Positions 38,955 through 47,338 of a stretch of DNA of 64,000 bases are shown one piece after another. Source of the stretch: an uncultured Pelagibacteraceae bacterium (GTDB lineage Bacteria; Pseudomonadota; Alphaproteobacteria; Pelagibacterales; AG-422-B15); contig CACMLX010000004.1 of NCBI GenBank assembly GCA_902614655.1, forward strand, positions 1-64,000. Reading direction: 5' to 3'. Both the position numbers and the translations under genes were made by a program. Below the pieces are notes generated by a model. That model searched no databases. It saw nothing but the letters and a program-made list of their open reading frames with translations, and was not told where the DNA came from. How positions within the stretch are numbered: position 1 is the first letter of the stretch; every line of letters begins with the position of its first letter.

Positions 38955-39578
38955 CTATTTCTCAGTTTTTGGCTCAACTCTTTTTTCCTGAATGCTATCA
39001 ATTATGCCAAATTTCTGAGCCTCTTCTGGTGACATGAAGTTATCTCTTTCTAGCGCCTCTTCGATTGTTTCAATGGGTTGGCCTGTATGTTTTGCGTAAA
39101 TTTTGTTTAAATTTGCTTTCATTGCCAATACCTCTTTCGCATGAATTTCTATATCAGTTGCTTGACCTTGAAAGCCAGCAGATGGCTGGTGCACCATTAT
39201 GCGGCTATTAGGTAAAGCATATCTTTTTCCTTTTTCACCTGCTGCAAGTAAGAATGAGCCCATTGAAGCAGCCTGTCCAAAACAAAGAGTTGTGACTGGA
39301 GACTGTATGAATTGCATTGTGTCGTAAATTGCCAATCCATCACTTACAACTCCTCCAGGTGAATTTATATATAATGATATCTCTTTTTCGGGATTTTCAG
39401 ATTCAAGAAATAAAAGCTGAGCAGAAACTAAAGAGGCCATATGATCGTTAACTGGCCCAACTAAAAATATTATTCTTTCCTTTAATAATCTTGAATAAAT
39501 ATCAAAAGCACGTTCCCCTCTTCCCGTTTGTTCAACGACCATTGGAACCAATTGATCAAAAATTTTATTATCAATCAT
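38955..39578 (-). CDS. clpP: ATP-dependent Clp protease proteolytic subunit
   Basis: Serine protease that forms the tetradecameric chamber of ClpXP. The 207-residue protein has the catalytic triad S105 in [12 protein letters not shown]130 in [10 protein letters not shown] and D179 in [13 protein letters not shown]. The first ~15 residues include a propeptide-like start. Two bases separate it from tig, so the two genes are translated from the same message. Confidence 0.97.
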   Translation of the reverse strand: MIDNKIFDQLVPMVVEQTGRGERAFDIYSRLLKERIIFLVGPVNDHMASLVSAQLLFLESENPEKEISLYINSPGGVVSDGLAIYDTMQFIQSPVTTLCFGQAASMGSFLLAAGEKGKRYALPNSRIMVHQPSAGFQGQATDIEIHAKEVLAMKANLNKIYAKHTGQPIETIEEALERDNFMSPEEAQKFGIIDSIQEKRVEPKTEK

Positions 39579-39580
39579 TA

Positions 39581-40996
39581 TTATTTCTTAGTTTTTTTCT
39601 TAACTGTCTTTTTCTTTGCCACTTTTTTCTTCACTTCAGTCTTTTCAACTGAATTGACGTTATTATACATTTTGATAAACGAATCAACATCAACATCCTT
39701 TTTTTTCAATTTAACCTTCGAAAGTATAAAGTCTACAATTTTATTTTCATATAAAGGAGCTTGAAGTTGCATCGCTGCATCCTGATTATTTCTATAATAA
39801 TCAATAACTTTTTGTTCTTGTCCTTTAAAATTGCTTGCATATTCAAAAAGGGCTTTATTCATCTCTTCTGGCGTCACTGAGATTTCATTTACTTTCCCAA
39901 CCTCTTGAAGAATTAAGCCCAGTTCAATTCTATTTTTTGCATCTTCCTTAAATTTAGCCTCATTATCAGAAGTCAATTTTTTATCTTTGATTTCCTTTTG
40001 ATGATCAATCGATGATGGACTTTGTGAATTTAAATAATTTGCAGATAAGTTCTGAAATTCAACATTTATAAGATCTTCAGGTAACTCAAATTTGTGCGCT
40101 GACTGGAGCTTTTCAAAAAGTACTTTTTTATCAAGATTTTTTGTTAGATCTGAGTACTCACTTTGCATTTGATTTTCGACCTTACTTTTTAGATCCTTTA
40201 AATCAGTTGCACCCATTGATTTTGCCAATTCATCATCTACCTTTGACTCAACGGGTGAACTTATTTTTTTAATATTGCAATCAAACACAGCATCAGCATT
40301 TTGTAACTCTTTTGCTGAATAATCTTCAGGAAACTTGACGTTTATCTTTTTGCTATCTCCACTCTTTAGACCCACAAGGCCATCTTCTAAATCCTTTATG
40401 TATCGTCCAGAGCCAATTACAATTGTCTGACTTTCTGCTTTACCTCCATCAAAATTCTTACCATCGATGGTTCCTTCATAATCTAATAAGACAGAGTCCT
40501 CTTTCTTAGCTTTATAACCACTACCTTGCTCTTTATATGTTCTTTGAGATTTGGCAATTAAGTCTATTCGTTTATCAATTTCTTTTTTATCAAGCTTTAC
40601 CAAAGTTGACTCAATTTCGATTTTACTAAAGTCGGCTAATTTTATTTCTGGAAAAACTTCAAACTCAATTTTAAACGTTTTATCAACATCTTTTTTTTCT
40701 TGTTCCTTATCTTTGTAATCAACCTTCGGTTGAGAAACAGGACGATGCTTTCCTTCTTGTATTATTTTTGAGACATTTTCATTTATTACAGAATTCAAAA
40801 CTTCATTATTAATCGCATCACCATGTTTTTGCATAATAATATTATTTGGAACTTTACCTGGTCTAAAGCCATCAATTTTTAATGATTTTTTTACTTCCTC
40901 AATTTTTGACTCTAGCTTTGTGTTAAAATCTGCAGATGCAATCGTGAACTCATAAGCTCTTTTCAAACCTTTATTTAATACTTCTTTATAATTCAT
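39581..40996 (-). CDS. tig: Trigger factor
   Basis: Ribosome-associated chaperone with peptidyl-prolyl isomerase activity. The 471-residue protein has the ribosome-binding domain with the family signature [12 protein letters not shown] (about 43-54), a central FKBP-type domain (about 155-245, with [14 protein letters not shown]) and the C-terminal helical arms. The last ~20 residues are almost pure lysine, valine and threonine ([16 protein letters not shown]), a basic tail not found in E. coli Tig. tRNA-Leu lies 21 bp upstream on the same strand. Confidence 0.95.
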   Translation of the reverse strand: MNYKEVLNKGLKRAYEFTIASADFNTKLESKIEEVKKSLKIDGFRPGKVPNNIIMQKHGDAINNEVLNSVINENVSKIIQEGKHRPVSQPKVDYKDKEQEKKDVDKTFKIEFEVFPEIKLADFSKIEIESTLVKLDKKEIDKRIDLIAKSQRTYKEQGSGYKAKKEDSVLLDYEGTIDGKNFDGGKAESQTIVIGSGRYIKDLEDGLVGLKSGDSKKINVKFPEDYSAKELQNADAVFDCNIKKISSPVESKVDDELAKSMGATDLKDLKSKVENQMQSEYSDLTKNLDKKVLFEKLQSAHKFELPEDLINVEFQNLSANYLNSQSPSSIDHQKEIKDKKLTSDNEAKFKEDAKNRIELGLILQEVGKVNEISVTPEEMNKALFEYASNFKGQEQKVIDYYRNNQDAAMQLQAPLYENKIVDFILSKVKLKKKDVDVDSFIKMYNNVNSVEKTEVKKKVAKKKTVKKKTKK

Positions 40997-41017
40997 ATTA
41001 TCTTCTTACTAACAAAT

Positions 41018-41102
41018 TGGTGCGGATAGAGGGACTCGAACCCCCATGAGTTGCCTCACTGGTACCTAAAACCAGCGTGTCTACCAATTCCACCATATCC
41101 GC
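41018..41102 (-). tRNA. tRNA-Leu (UAG anticodon)
   Basis: Complete class II cloverleaf on the minus strand. The acceptor GCGGATA pairs with TATCCGC, the anticodon stem CTGGT/ACCAG carries loop TTTAGGT with anticodon TAG, and a long variable arm follows (GTGAGGCAACTCAT). The T-loop is GTTCGAGTC and CCA is encoded at 41018-41020. It sits 21 bp upstream of tig and may be co-transcribed with it. Confidence 0.96.
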
Positions 41103-41188
41103 GATTAATAGAAAATGCAAAATAGACTATTTTTTAGATGTTTACAGTAAAATATTACAATTTGATGCTATAGTTTTGACCGTTAATT

Positions 41189-42130
41189 ATGAGAAAAAAT
41201 ATTGTGTTTTTAGATAGGTCCACTTTTCCTTCTAATATTATATTTCCAAAACTTGATTTTAATCACAAGTGGAAAAACCATAATTTTACAAAGGTGAAGG
41301 AAGTCAAAAAAAGGATTGAGAAAGCACATATAGTTGTTACCAACAAAATTGAACTAAATAAAAATAATTTATCTAATGCAAACAATTTAGAACTCATTGC
41401 GATAACTGCAACGGGAACGAATATAATAGACCTAGAGTACTGCAGAAAACACAATATCTCTATATGCAATCTAAGAGACTATGCTTCTATTTCGGTTGCT
41501 GAGCACGTTTTAACTCTCATGCTTACGCTTTCTAAAAATATTAAAGGTCTTGAGAAAGATATAGGCAAGAGGCTTTGGCAAAAAAGAAAGGTGTTTGCAT
41601 TACTTAGTAGAGATATAAATGACCTGTATGGCAAAAAATTGGGCATCATTGGAAAAGGTTCAATCGGCATGAAAGTTGGGAGAATAGCTAAAGCATTTGG
41701 AATGAATGTTAATTATTTTTCGGTTAGAAATTATAAAAAAACACAATTTTTAAAATTCTTGTCGTCGATTGATTATTTGTCTATTCATTGCCCTTTGAAT
41801 GAGAAAACAAAAAATCTAATAACAATTAAAGAATTAAAAATAATGAAAAAAAATATGATCTTAATTAATACTGCCAGGGGTGGCATAGTTAATGAAAATG
41901 ATCTGACAAAAGCATTAAAACAAAAAATCATTGCAGGAGCTGGGGTTGATGTCACAACTAGTGAACCTCCAAAAAAATCTCACGCTTATTATAGCATATT
42001 AAATGAAGCAAATTTCATTTGGACACCTCATACTGCATGGGCATCAAATGAAACCTTGCAAGAAGCAATCAATCAATTAATAAAGAATATAAATTCTTTT
42101 TATAAAGGCAGAAAAAGAAATATCGTTTAA
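41189..42130 (+). CDS. D-2-hydroxyacid dehydrogenase (glycerate/hydroxypyruvate reductase type)
   Basis: Cytosolic NAD(P)-dependent oxidoreductase of 313 residues. It has the Rossmann motif GKGSIG (155-160) and the catalytic residues R230 (INTARGGIV), E259 (TSEPP) and H281 (TPHTAW). The N-terminal substrate domain includes the conserved TGTNIIDLEYC segment near residue 75, resembling glycerate or hydroxypyruvate reductases. Exact substrate cannot be read from motifs. A TATAGT -10-like element lies about 15 bp before the start. The stop codon overlaps the convergent DUF2256 gene. Confidence 0.85.
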   Translation: MRKNIVFLDRSTFPSNIIFPKLDFNHKWKNHNFTKVKEVKKRIEKAHIVVTNKIELNKNNLSNANNLELIAITATGTNIIDLEYCRKHNISICNLRDYASISVAEHVLTLMLTLSKNIKGLEKDIGKRLWQKRKVFALLSRDINDLYGKKLGIIGKGSIGMKVGRIAKAFGMNVNYFSVRNYKKTQFLKFLSSIDYLSIHCPLNEKTKNLITIKELKIMKKNMILINTARGGIVNENDLTKALKQKIIAGAGVDVTTSEPPKKSHAYYSILNEANFIWTPHTAWASNETLQEAINQLIKNINSFYKGRKRNIV

Positions 42131-42261
42131 GGCTTTTTTATTCCGGCACACTTTTTTGAACAGTATATTACTCTGTCCCAGTTCAATCTCCATTTTTTTC
42201 TCCAGTTGAAAGGGCGATTACAAACTGGGCATATTTTAGATGGCAAGTTTTCTTTTTTCAT
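42127..42261 (-). CDS. DUF2256 family small zinc-ribbon-like protein
   Basis: A 44-codon gene. The product begins MKKENLPSKICPVC. It has two cysteine pairs, C11 and C14 (CPVC), and C34 and C38 (CSKKC), which likely bind zinc. Between them lies the tryptophan-rich motif FNWRKKWRLNWDRVIYCS, positions 18-35, which is the hallmark of DUF2256. The function of the family is unknown. The 3' end overlaps the stop of the convergent dehydrogenase gene by three bases. The start codon is 20 bp from the divergent DUF1543-like gene, so the two probably share a control region. Confidence 0.88.
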   Translation of the reverse strand: MKKENLPSKICPVCNRPFNWRKKWRLNWDRVIYCSKKCAGIKKP

Positions 42262-42280
42262 GATCTAATTATTAAATAAT

Positions 42281-42499
42281 ATGAAATTGTTTCAAGTCCA
42301 TACAGGTTTTTATGATCCTAATATTTCAGATGGCTTTTACGAAGGACACACTAATATTTTTGTCTGTGCGAATGATGAAAAAGAAGCTCGAGAAAAAGTG
42401 AAAGAAAAAGAAGAATATAAGAAATTTAAGATGCACATCGATGGCATACAGGAAATAACTATCGTGGATGACTATAAAGTTGAGCTAAATAAAATTTAG
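42281..42499 (+). CDS. Small DUF1543-like protein
   Basis: A 72-residue protein beginning MKLFQVHTGFYDP. It includes EGHTNIFVCANDEKEAREKV (about 21-40) and ends with HIDGIQEITIVDDYKVEL (about 52-69). The pattern of an initial KLF strand, a central EAR helix and a HIDG..I..VD.Y.V end matches the DUF1543 family as I remember it. No function is known. It lies head-to-head with the DUF2256 gene and overlaps the convergent carboxylesterase gene by 4 bp. Confidence 0.65.
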   Translation: MKLFQVHTGFYDPNISDGFYEGHTNIFVCANDEKEAREKVKEKEEYKKFKMHIDGIQEITIVDDYKVELNKI

Positions 42500-44340
42500 G
42501 CTCTAGTGCACTTACCGCTCATAAAGGTTCTATAAATTTCATCCACTTCCTCGTCAGTAAGAGTTGTTCTATTAAACATTTTATCAATTATATTGCACTT
42601 TTGATCAACAGTTATGCTCTCACTAGATATTCCTTGAAGAATTGAATTTGCCGATAAGGTATTATTAAACATTGCAATGCCCTTATCGTTAACAGAGTCA
42701 AATACGATAAACCTTTCGTTGTTATTTAATTTATGCCATGGTTCCCACTCGGTAGACATATCATATGGGACTCTATTTGGATTCCCATCGTAAGCAAAAT
42801 TTACCCAATATTGTCCCATTTTTGTAGAGAGCTCTAAATCAGTGGACCTGTTATTTTTATTATACATTATGTCATTTATTGCATCAGAGCTCTCGCCTAA
42901 TAAACCATCTGATTTAAAAATAAATGCTAACTCCATTCCATGTGCAGCTCCTAGTAGATTGGGCAAATCAACACCTAAATAGACATTTTGTTCATCCCAA
43001 TCAAATCGATAAGCATAAACATTTGATTTTTTGTAATTTGATGTAAAGTCTGAAGGTAGGTCTACTGCCCCATATTTCCATGACTCTGCCATGTATTTAG
43101 CGTAGATATCATAATACTTTGGATCTTTGGGTTTTACATATAAATCAAGATATTCTGAGATTGGACTTAAAAAAGATAATGGCCTATTTACATATTCATC
43201 GTTCATAAACATAAACAGTTTATCTTCATCTCGTGTCGAACCAAATATCATGGGTTTATCGTACATTTCCCCATCCCTATAAGCGCCATAAATTCCCTTA
43301 TTTGGGATTACTACTCCATCAGGTATTACATTTGGAACATCAATTAATCCAGCTGCATCAGGTCTTGGCCTATAATATGATATAATATCGTTTGCATCTG
43401 CAGTTCTTAAAAGGTCAACAGAAAGAATCTGATTGCTCATGAAATTTGAAATTTCCTCATCAGATATTGATGTATTCTTTGATTTAATTAAGTGTCTTAA
43501 TAAACTTTTTGATCCCGCTCTTTCATTATTTTCTGCGAACTCTAGAGAGTCTGAGCCGAGATAACCACTTTGAGAAATTCCTCTTTGAAATAAGTCTTCA
43601 CTTAAGGGTGAAGTCATAAGTGAAATTACATTTCTTGCTCCAGCAGACTCACCAAATATGGTAATATTATTTGGGTCACCATTAAAATTTGAAATATTCT
43701 CATTAACCCACTCAAGTGATTTTATAATATCGAGAGTTCCAAAATTTGCACTTTGATCAAGTTCATTATTTGAGTCTTCATTTAGACCGCTGAAGGCAAA
43801 CCATCCAAAAGGGCCTAATCTATAGTTTGTTGTGACTAAAATTACATCATGTTCCATTATGAAATCGCCTGAAGTATACAAGTTTGAAGCTGAATAACCC
43901 CACGTATTTCCACCTCCGTGTATCCAAAACATGACTGGCAATTTCTTTTTACTATTGTATGCCTTTTCTGACAGATAAATATTTAAATAAAGACAGTCCT
44001 CAGATCCAATTATTGAACCTCCCTCAATGCCATCCATTGAGTCATAAAAATTACTAACTTGCATGCACCTATTAGGTAATGTTGTGGCTTCAAATGTATC
44101 GGGCAGCTGCTCCAATTCTCTGGGAGCTCTCCATCTTAATTCATCAACTGGAGGCTTTGCAAAGGGAATACCGACAAAAGAAATAGTTTTTAAACCATCT
44201 TTTTCTTTTGCTACTGATCCAATGAAATCAGTGTTTTTGGATTTAAATATATATATCTGGTCTTCTGCAAAACTTATATTCAAACAAAGTGTAAGAAAAA
44301 GAATTAGAAGTAATGATATCTTATTAATTTTCCTGAACAT
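42496..44340 (-). CDS. Secreted carboxylesterase type B family hydrolase
   Basis: An exported alpha/beta hydrolase of 614 residues. Residues 1-25 form a signal peptide (ISLLLILFLTLCLNISFA, then cleavage near AEDQ). The oxyanion-hole HGGG (141-144), the nucleophile elbow GESAG (Ser232) and a late GAAHGMELAF histidine complete the catalytic set. Paired cysteines near C92 and C116 could form a disulfide, consistent with a periplasmic location. The substrate is unknown. The start lies inside the nnr 3' end (17-bp overlap), so it is translated from the nnr message. Such large esterases are uncommon in the most streamlined marine genomes. Confidence 0.87.
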   Translation of the reverse strand: MFRKINKISLLLILFLTLCLNISFAEDQIYIFKSKNTDFIGSVAKEKDGLKTISFVGIPFAKPPVDELRWRAPRELEQLPDTFEATTLPNRCMQVSNFYDSMDGIEGGSIIGSEDCLYLNIYLSEKAYNSKKKLPVMFWIHGGGNTWGYSASNLYTSGDFIMEHDVILVTTNYRLGPFGWFAFSGLNEDSNNELDQSANFGTLDIIKSLEWVNENISNFNGDPNNITIFGESAGARNVISLMTSPLSEDLFQRGISQSGYLGSDSLEFAENNERAGSKSLLRHLIKSKNTSISDEEISNFMSNQILSVDLLRTADANDIISYYRPRPDAAGLIDVPNVIPDGVVIPNKGIYGAYRDGEMYDKPMIFGSTRDEDKLFMFMNDEYVNRPLSFLSPISEYLDLYVKPKDPKYYDIYAKYMAESWKYGAVDLPSDFTSNYKKSNVYAYRFDWDEQNVYLGVDLPNLLGAAHGMELAFIFKSDGLLGESSDAINDIMYNKNNRSTDLELSTKMGQYWVNFAYDGNPNRVPYDMSTEWEPWHKLNNNERFIVFDSVNDKGIAMFNNTLSANSILQGISSESITVDQKCNIIDKMFNRTTLTDEEVDEIYRTFMSGKCTRA

Positions 44341-45808
44341 ACGAATGCAGCTTTTTAATCATCAGGGGAATGTTGTCAATAAGATCCTCTGCAATTAGCC
44401 CGGGACCTATCATTTCTCCAAGTTTTGAGTGAATATATGCTCCAGCGCAAGTCGCATCAAAAGCATTCATCTTATTATCTCCAACAAGTGAAGCGATGAT
44501 TCCAGCAAGAACATCACCTGATCCTGCGGTTGCTAGATATGGAGCTTCGCTTGCATTTATTACAACATTACCTTCAGGGTCAGCAATAACTGTATCAGCG
44601 CCTTTTAGTAAAACTATACTTCCTGCTAATTTGGCTGCCTCAACACACTTGAGTACTTTATCTTCCATTAACGCAATACCTTCACCAAATAATCTTTTAA
44701 ATTCACCTTCATGAGGTGTGAGTATTGTATGCGGATAAGTATCTATAAATAATTCTTCTGGATTATTTTCAAAACATGTAATTGCGTCTGCATCAATTAC
44801 ACAATGATCCACAAAAGCCAGTGCCATTAAAGTTCTTGCTTTTGTTTCATCATTTACTCCATTTCCAGGACCTATGAGGACACTTGAAACTCTTTTGTCT
44901 TTTAAAAGTTTTTGAAAATCGTTTTTTTCTTTTATCACTGATAGTAATTCAACTGAGATTTGTGGTTCTAATATTTTTGCTGTTTCTTCATCGCAGACCA
45001 TTGTTACTGCTCCTGCCCCAACGCGCATAGCTGATCGACCAGCTAATCGAGCTGCTCCAGTTTGAAATTGAGGACCAGTATTAATTACAAGCATTCCTCT
45101 TGAATATTTATGATCACTTGAAACTGGAAATGGAAAATTCTTAATCCATAATGATGGATCATTTTTTTTTATATTCGGCATAATTTTATCTAATACGTTT
45201 TTTTTAATTCCAATATCCTCAACTACTATTTCTCCACAATATTTTTTTCCAGGGTACAAATAATGACATTTTTTTTTATTAAAAAAAGTAATTGTTTTTG
45301 AAGCTTTAAAAGCTTCTCCAAGAACAGCAGATGTATCGCCATTAATGCCAGATGGAATATCTACGGAGAAAACATCTAATTTAGATTGATTAATTTTACT
45401 AACCAAAGAACTTAAATCATCTGACATTGTCCTTGATAACCCTGTACCAAACAAAGCATCTACTACATAACAATAATTTGATAAACTTCTAATTTTGGAA
45501 ACAAATAATGATTTATTAAGTTTTTGTTTATAATGTAAATTGTCATTACTTTCCTTGGCTTTACTAATAGGGCAATAAATATCAATTTCCATACCTTGCT
45601 TTAAAATAAGGTCAGCTGCAACATAGCCATCGCCACCGTTATTTCCTGGACCACAAATAAAGAGCGCCCTTTTACCTCTTTGGACAGGAAGATTGTTGAA
45701 AACTTTCTTTCCTGCGTTAAACATCAGACCCAAACTAGAAATACCAGATTCAATAGTTAAAAGGTCGGCCTTTGCCATTTCTTTATTACTAAGGATGTAT
45801 TGAGTCAT
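44324..45808 (-). CDS. nnr: Bifunctional NAD(P)H-hydrate repair enzyme
   Basis: Repairs damaged NADHX and NADPHX. The 494-residue protein fuses the YjeF N-terminal epimerase (about 1-215, with CGPGNNGGDGYVAA and SVDIPSGINGDT) to the ADP/ATP-dependent dehydratase (about 225-494). The dehydratase part carries LIGPGNGVNDET, ILTPHEGEF and the ribokinase-like GSGDVLAGII. Both active-site motifs are intact. It is transcribed divergently from glnB across a 172-bp gap, and in many alphaproteobacteria these two genes are neighbours. Confidence 0.95.
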   Translation of the reverse strand: MTQYILSNKEMAKADLLTIESGISSLGLMFNAGKKVFNNLPVQRGKRALFICGPGNNGGDGYVAADLILKQGMEIDIYCPISKAKESNDNLHYKQKLNKSLFVSKIRSLSNYCYVVDALFGTGLSRTMSDDLSSLVSKINQSKLDVFSVDIPSGINGDTSAVLGEAFKASKTITFFNKKKCHYLYPGKKYCGEIVVEDIGIKKNVLDKIMPNIKKNDPSLWIKNFPFPVSSDHKYSRGMLVINTGPQFQTGAARLAGRSAMRVGAGAVTMVCDEETAKILEPQISVELLSVIKEKNDFQKLLKDKRVSSVLIGPGNGVNDETKARTLMALAFVDHCVIDADAITCFENNPEELFIDTYPHTILTPHEGEFKRLFGEGIALMEDKVLKCVEAAKLAGSIVLLKGADTVIADPEGNVVINASEAPYLATAGSGDVLAGIIASLVGDNKMNAFDATCAGAYIHSKLGEMIGPGLIAEDLIDNIPLMIKKLHSYVQEN

Positions 45809-45980
45809 TTATTAGAAATCGCCTATAAGTGCATGTTTTAAATAAAGATATGTAAAATTTACCTCTACTTATAATTAAATCTATATGTCAATTTGGCATA
45901 AAAACATTATATATACATTCTATCATTAATTTTAACTTCTTTCAGAAAATTAATGTATAAAACTTAAGAGTTAACTCATA
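45809..45980. promoter_or_regulatory. Divergent control region of nnr and glnB
   Basis: The 172-bp spacer must carry both promoters. The imperfect palindrome TATGTCAATTTGGCATA (45884-45900) includes TTGGCA, a possible -35 for glnB. AT-rich -10 candidates such as TACATT follow, but spacing is not ideal. A perfect 10-bp palindrome GAGTTAACTC (45968-45977) covers the ribosome-binding region of glnB. I found no sigma-54 -24/-12 pair and no clear NtrC box. Confidence 0.45.
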
Positions 45981-46316
45981 ATGAAAAAAATCGAAGCTGT
46001 CATAAAGCCATTTAAGATAGATGATGTAAAAGAAGCACTTGAAAAAGTTGGGGTGCGTGGGATCACCATATCTGAAGCCAAAGGCTTAGGAAGGCAAAGA
46101 GGTTTTACTGAAGTTAACACTGGTGTTGAATATGGTGATTTTCTTCCGAAAATTAGATTAGAAATAATCTTACAAGATGATCTTGTCGATACGGCCGTCG
46201 AAGCGATTAGGGCTTCAGCAAACACAAATCGTATTGGTGATGGTAAAATATTTGTTTCTAACATTGAAACAGTTATGAGAATTCGTACAGGAGAGACTGG
46301 TTCGGACGCATTATAA
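45981..46316 (+). CDS. glnB: Nitrogen regulatory protein P-II
   Basis: Trimeric signal protein that senses 2-oxoglutarate, ATP/ADP and, through uridylylation, glutamine. The 111-residue protein matches GlnB throughout. It has KPFKIDDVKEAL (9-20), the T-loop GRQRGFTEVNTGVEYGDF (37-54) and the C-terminal GDGKIFVSNIETVMRIRTGE. The uridylylation target Y51 is kept, but position 46, usually Tyr, is Asn. The T-loop is one residue shorter than E. coli GlnB just after Y51 (YGDF in place of YMVDF). It is the first gene of a glnB-glnII-glnA string. Confidence 0.95.
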   Translation: MKKIEAVIKPFKIDDVKEALEKVGVRGITISEAKGLGRQRGFTEVNTGVEYGDFLPKIRLEIILQDDLVDTAVEAIRASANTNRIGDGKIFVSNIETVMRIRTGETGSDAL

Positions 46317-46337
46317 ACTTAATTCAGGGAGAAATTA

Positions 46338-47318
46338 ATGTCAGATATGAAAACTTATGAATACATATGGCTTGATGGTTATACACCAGAGCCTTTTATG
46401 AGAAGTAAAGTAAAAGCAACCGAAGAAAAATCAGCACCAGACTGGTCATTTGATGGTTCTTCTACTCAACAAGCAGAAGGAGGAAGCTCAGACTGTCTTC
46501 TTCTACCTGTTCAAACTTATTCTAATCCAAATGGACACGATATAGTAATGACTCAGGTACAGGCTGCAGACCATACAACTCATCCATCAAACTTTAGAGC
46601 GGCAGCAGCGGAAGTTGTTACTGATGAATGGTGGTTTGGTTTTGAACAAGAATTTTTTTTAACTGACGCTAAAACAGGTGAGCCACTTGGCTGGGAAGAT
46701 GGTACGCCAAGAGAGCAAGGTGAATTTTATTGTGGAGTTGGAGCTGGTAATGTTGTTGGTAGAGCAATATCAGATGCACATTTAAAAGCTTGTATTGATC
46801 TTGGGATTACACTTACTGGAACTAATGCAGAAGTTGCACTTGGCCAATGGGAATATCAATGCTTTGGAAAAGGTATTAAAGCGGCTGATGATTTATGGGT
46901 AAGCCGATATTTACTCATGAAAACTGCTGAGGAACACGGCGTTGGAGTGAACTTTCACCCAAAACCAAAAACTGGTGATTGGAACGGTTCTGGTATGCAC
47001 ACTAATTTTTCTAATGAACAAATGAGATCCTCTGGATCAGAAGAATTATTTACATCAATGTGCGACAAGCTTGGAAAGGTTCATGAAGAAGGTATTGCAG
47101 CTTATGGATCTGACAATAATATGAGGCTTACTGGACTTCACGAGACACAAAGTATCGACAAATTTTCATATGGTGTAAGTGATAGAGGTGCTAGTATACG
47201 TATCCCAGTTTATACTGTTGAACATAATTGGAATGGGTATCTTGAAGATAGAAGGCCAGCATCGAATGCTGATCCATACAAAATTGTATCACATATAGTT
47301 GGGACTTTGACTAAATAA
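46338..47318 (+). CDS. glnII: Glutamine synthetase type II (eukaryotic-like)
   Basis: ATP-dependent synthesis of glutamine from glutamate and ammonium. The 326-residue protein is GSII and not GSI. It has YEYIWLDGYT at the start, PDWSFDGSSTQQAEG (about 34-48), GVGAGNVVGRAISDAH and GSGMHTNFSNEQMR, and the final domain holds SVSDRGASIRIP-like sequence (YGVSDRGASIRIP). GSII occurs in rhizobia and scattered marine alphaproteobacteria. It is not adenylylated, so it would escape GlnE control. A strong GGGAG ribosome site precedes it, 21 bp after glnB. Confidence 0.95.
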   Translation: MSDMKTYEYIWLDGYTPEPFMRSKVKATEEKSAPDWSFDGSSTQQAEGGSSDCLLLPVQTYSNPNGHDIVMTQVQAADHTTHPSNFRAAAAEVVTDEWWFGFEQEFFLTDAKTGEPLGWEDGTPREQGEFYCGVGAGNVVGRAISDAHLKACIDLGITLTGTNAEVALGQWEYQCFGKGIKAADDLWVSRYLLMKTAEEHGVGVNFHPKPKTGDWNGSGMHTNFSNEQMRSSGSEELFTSMCDKLGKVHEEGIAAYGSDNNMRLTGLHETQSIDKFSYGVSDRGASIRIPVYTVEHNWNGYLEDRRPASNADPYKIVSHIVGTLTK

Positions 47319-47338
47319 ATCCATAATTAGGGGATCAT

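Noticed and set aside
45884-45920. Possible sigma-54 promoter before glnB (TTGGCAT with downstream AT-rich sequence)
   Set aside because: The -24 GG is present, but no GC at the -12 position follows at the required spacing, so the pattern fails.
45971-46264. Open frame on the minus strand opposite glnB
   Set aside because: It is the complement of a strongly conserved gene, and its composition is typical of antisense shadow frames.
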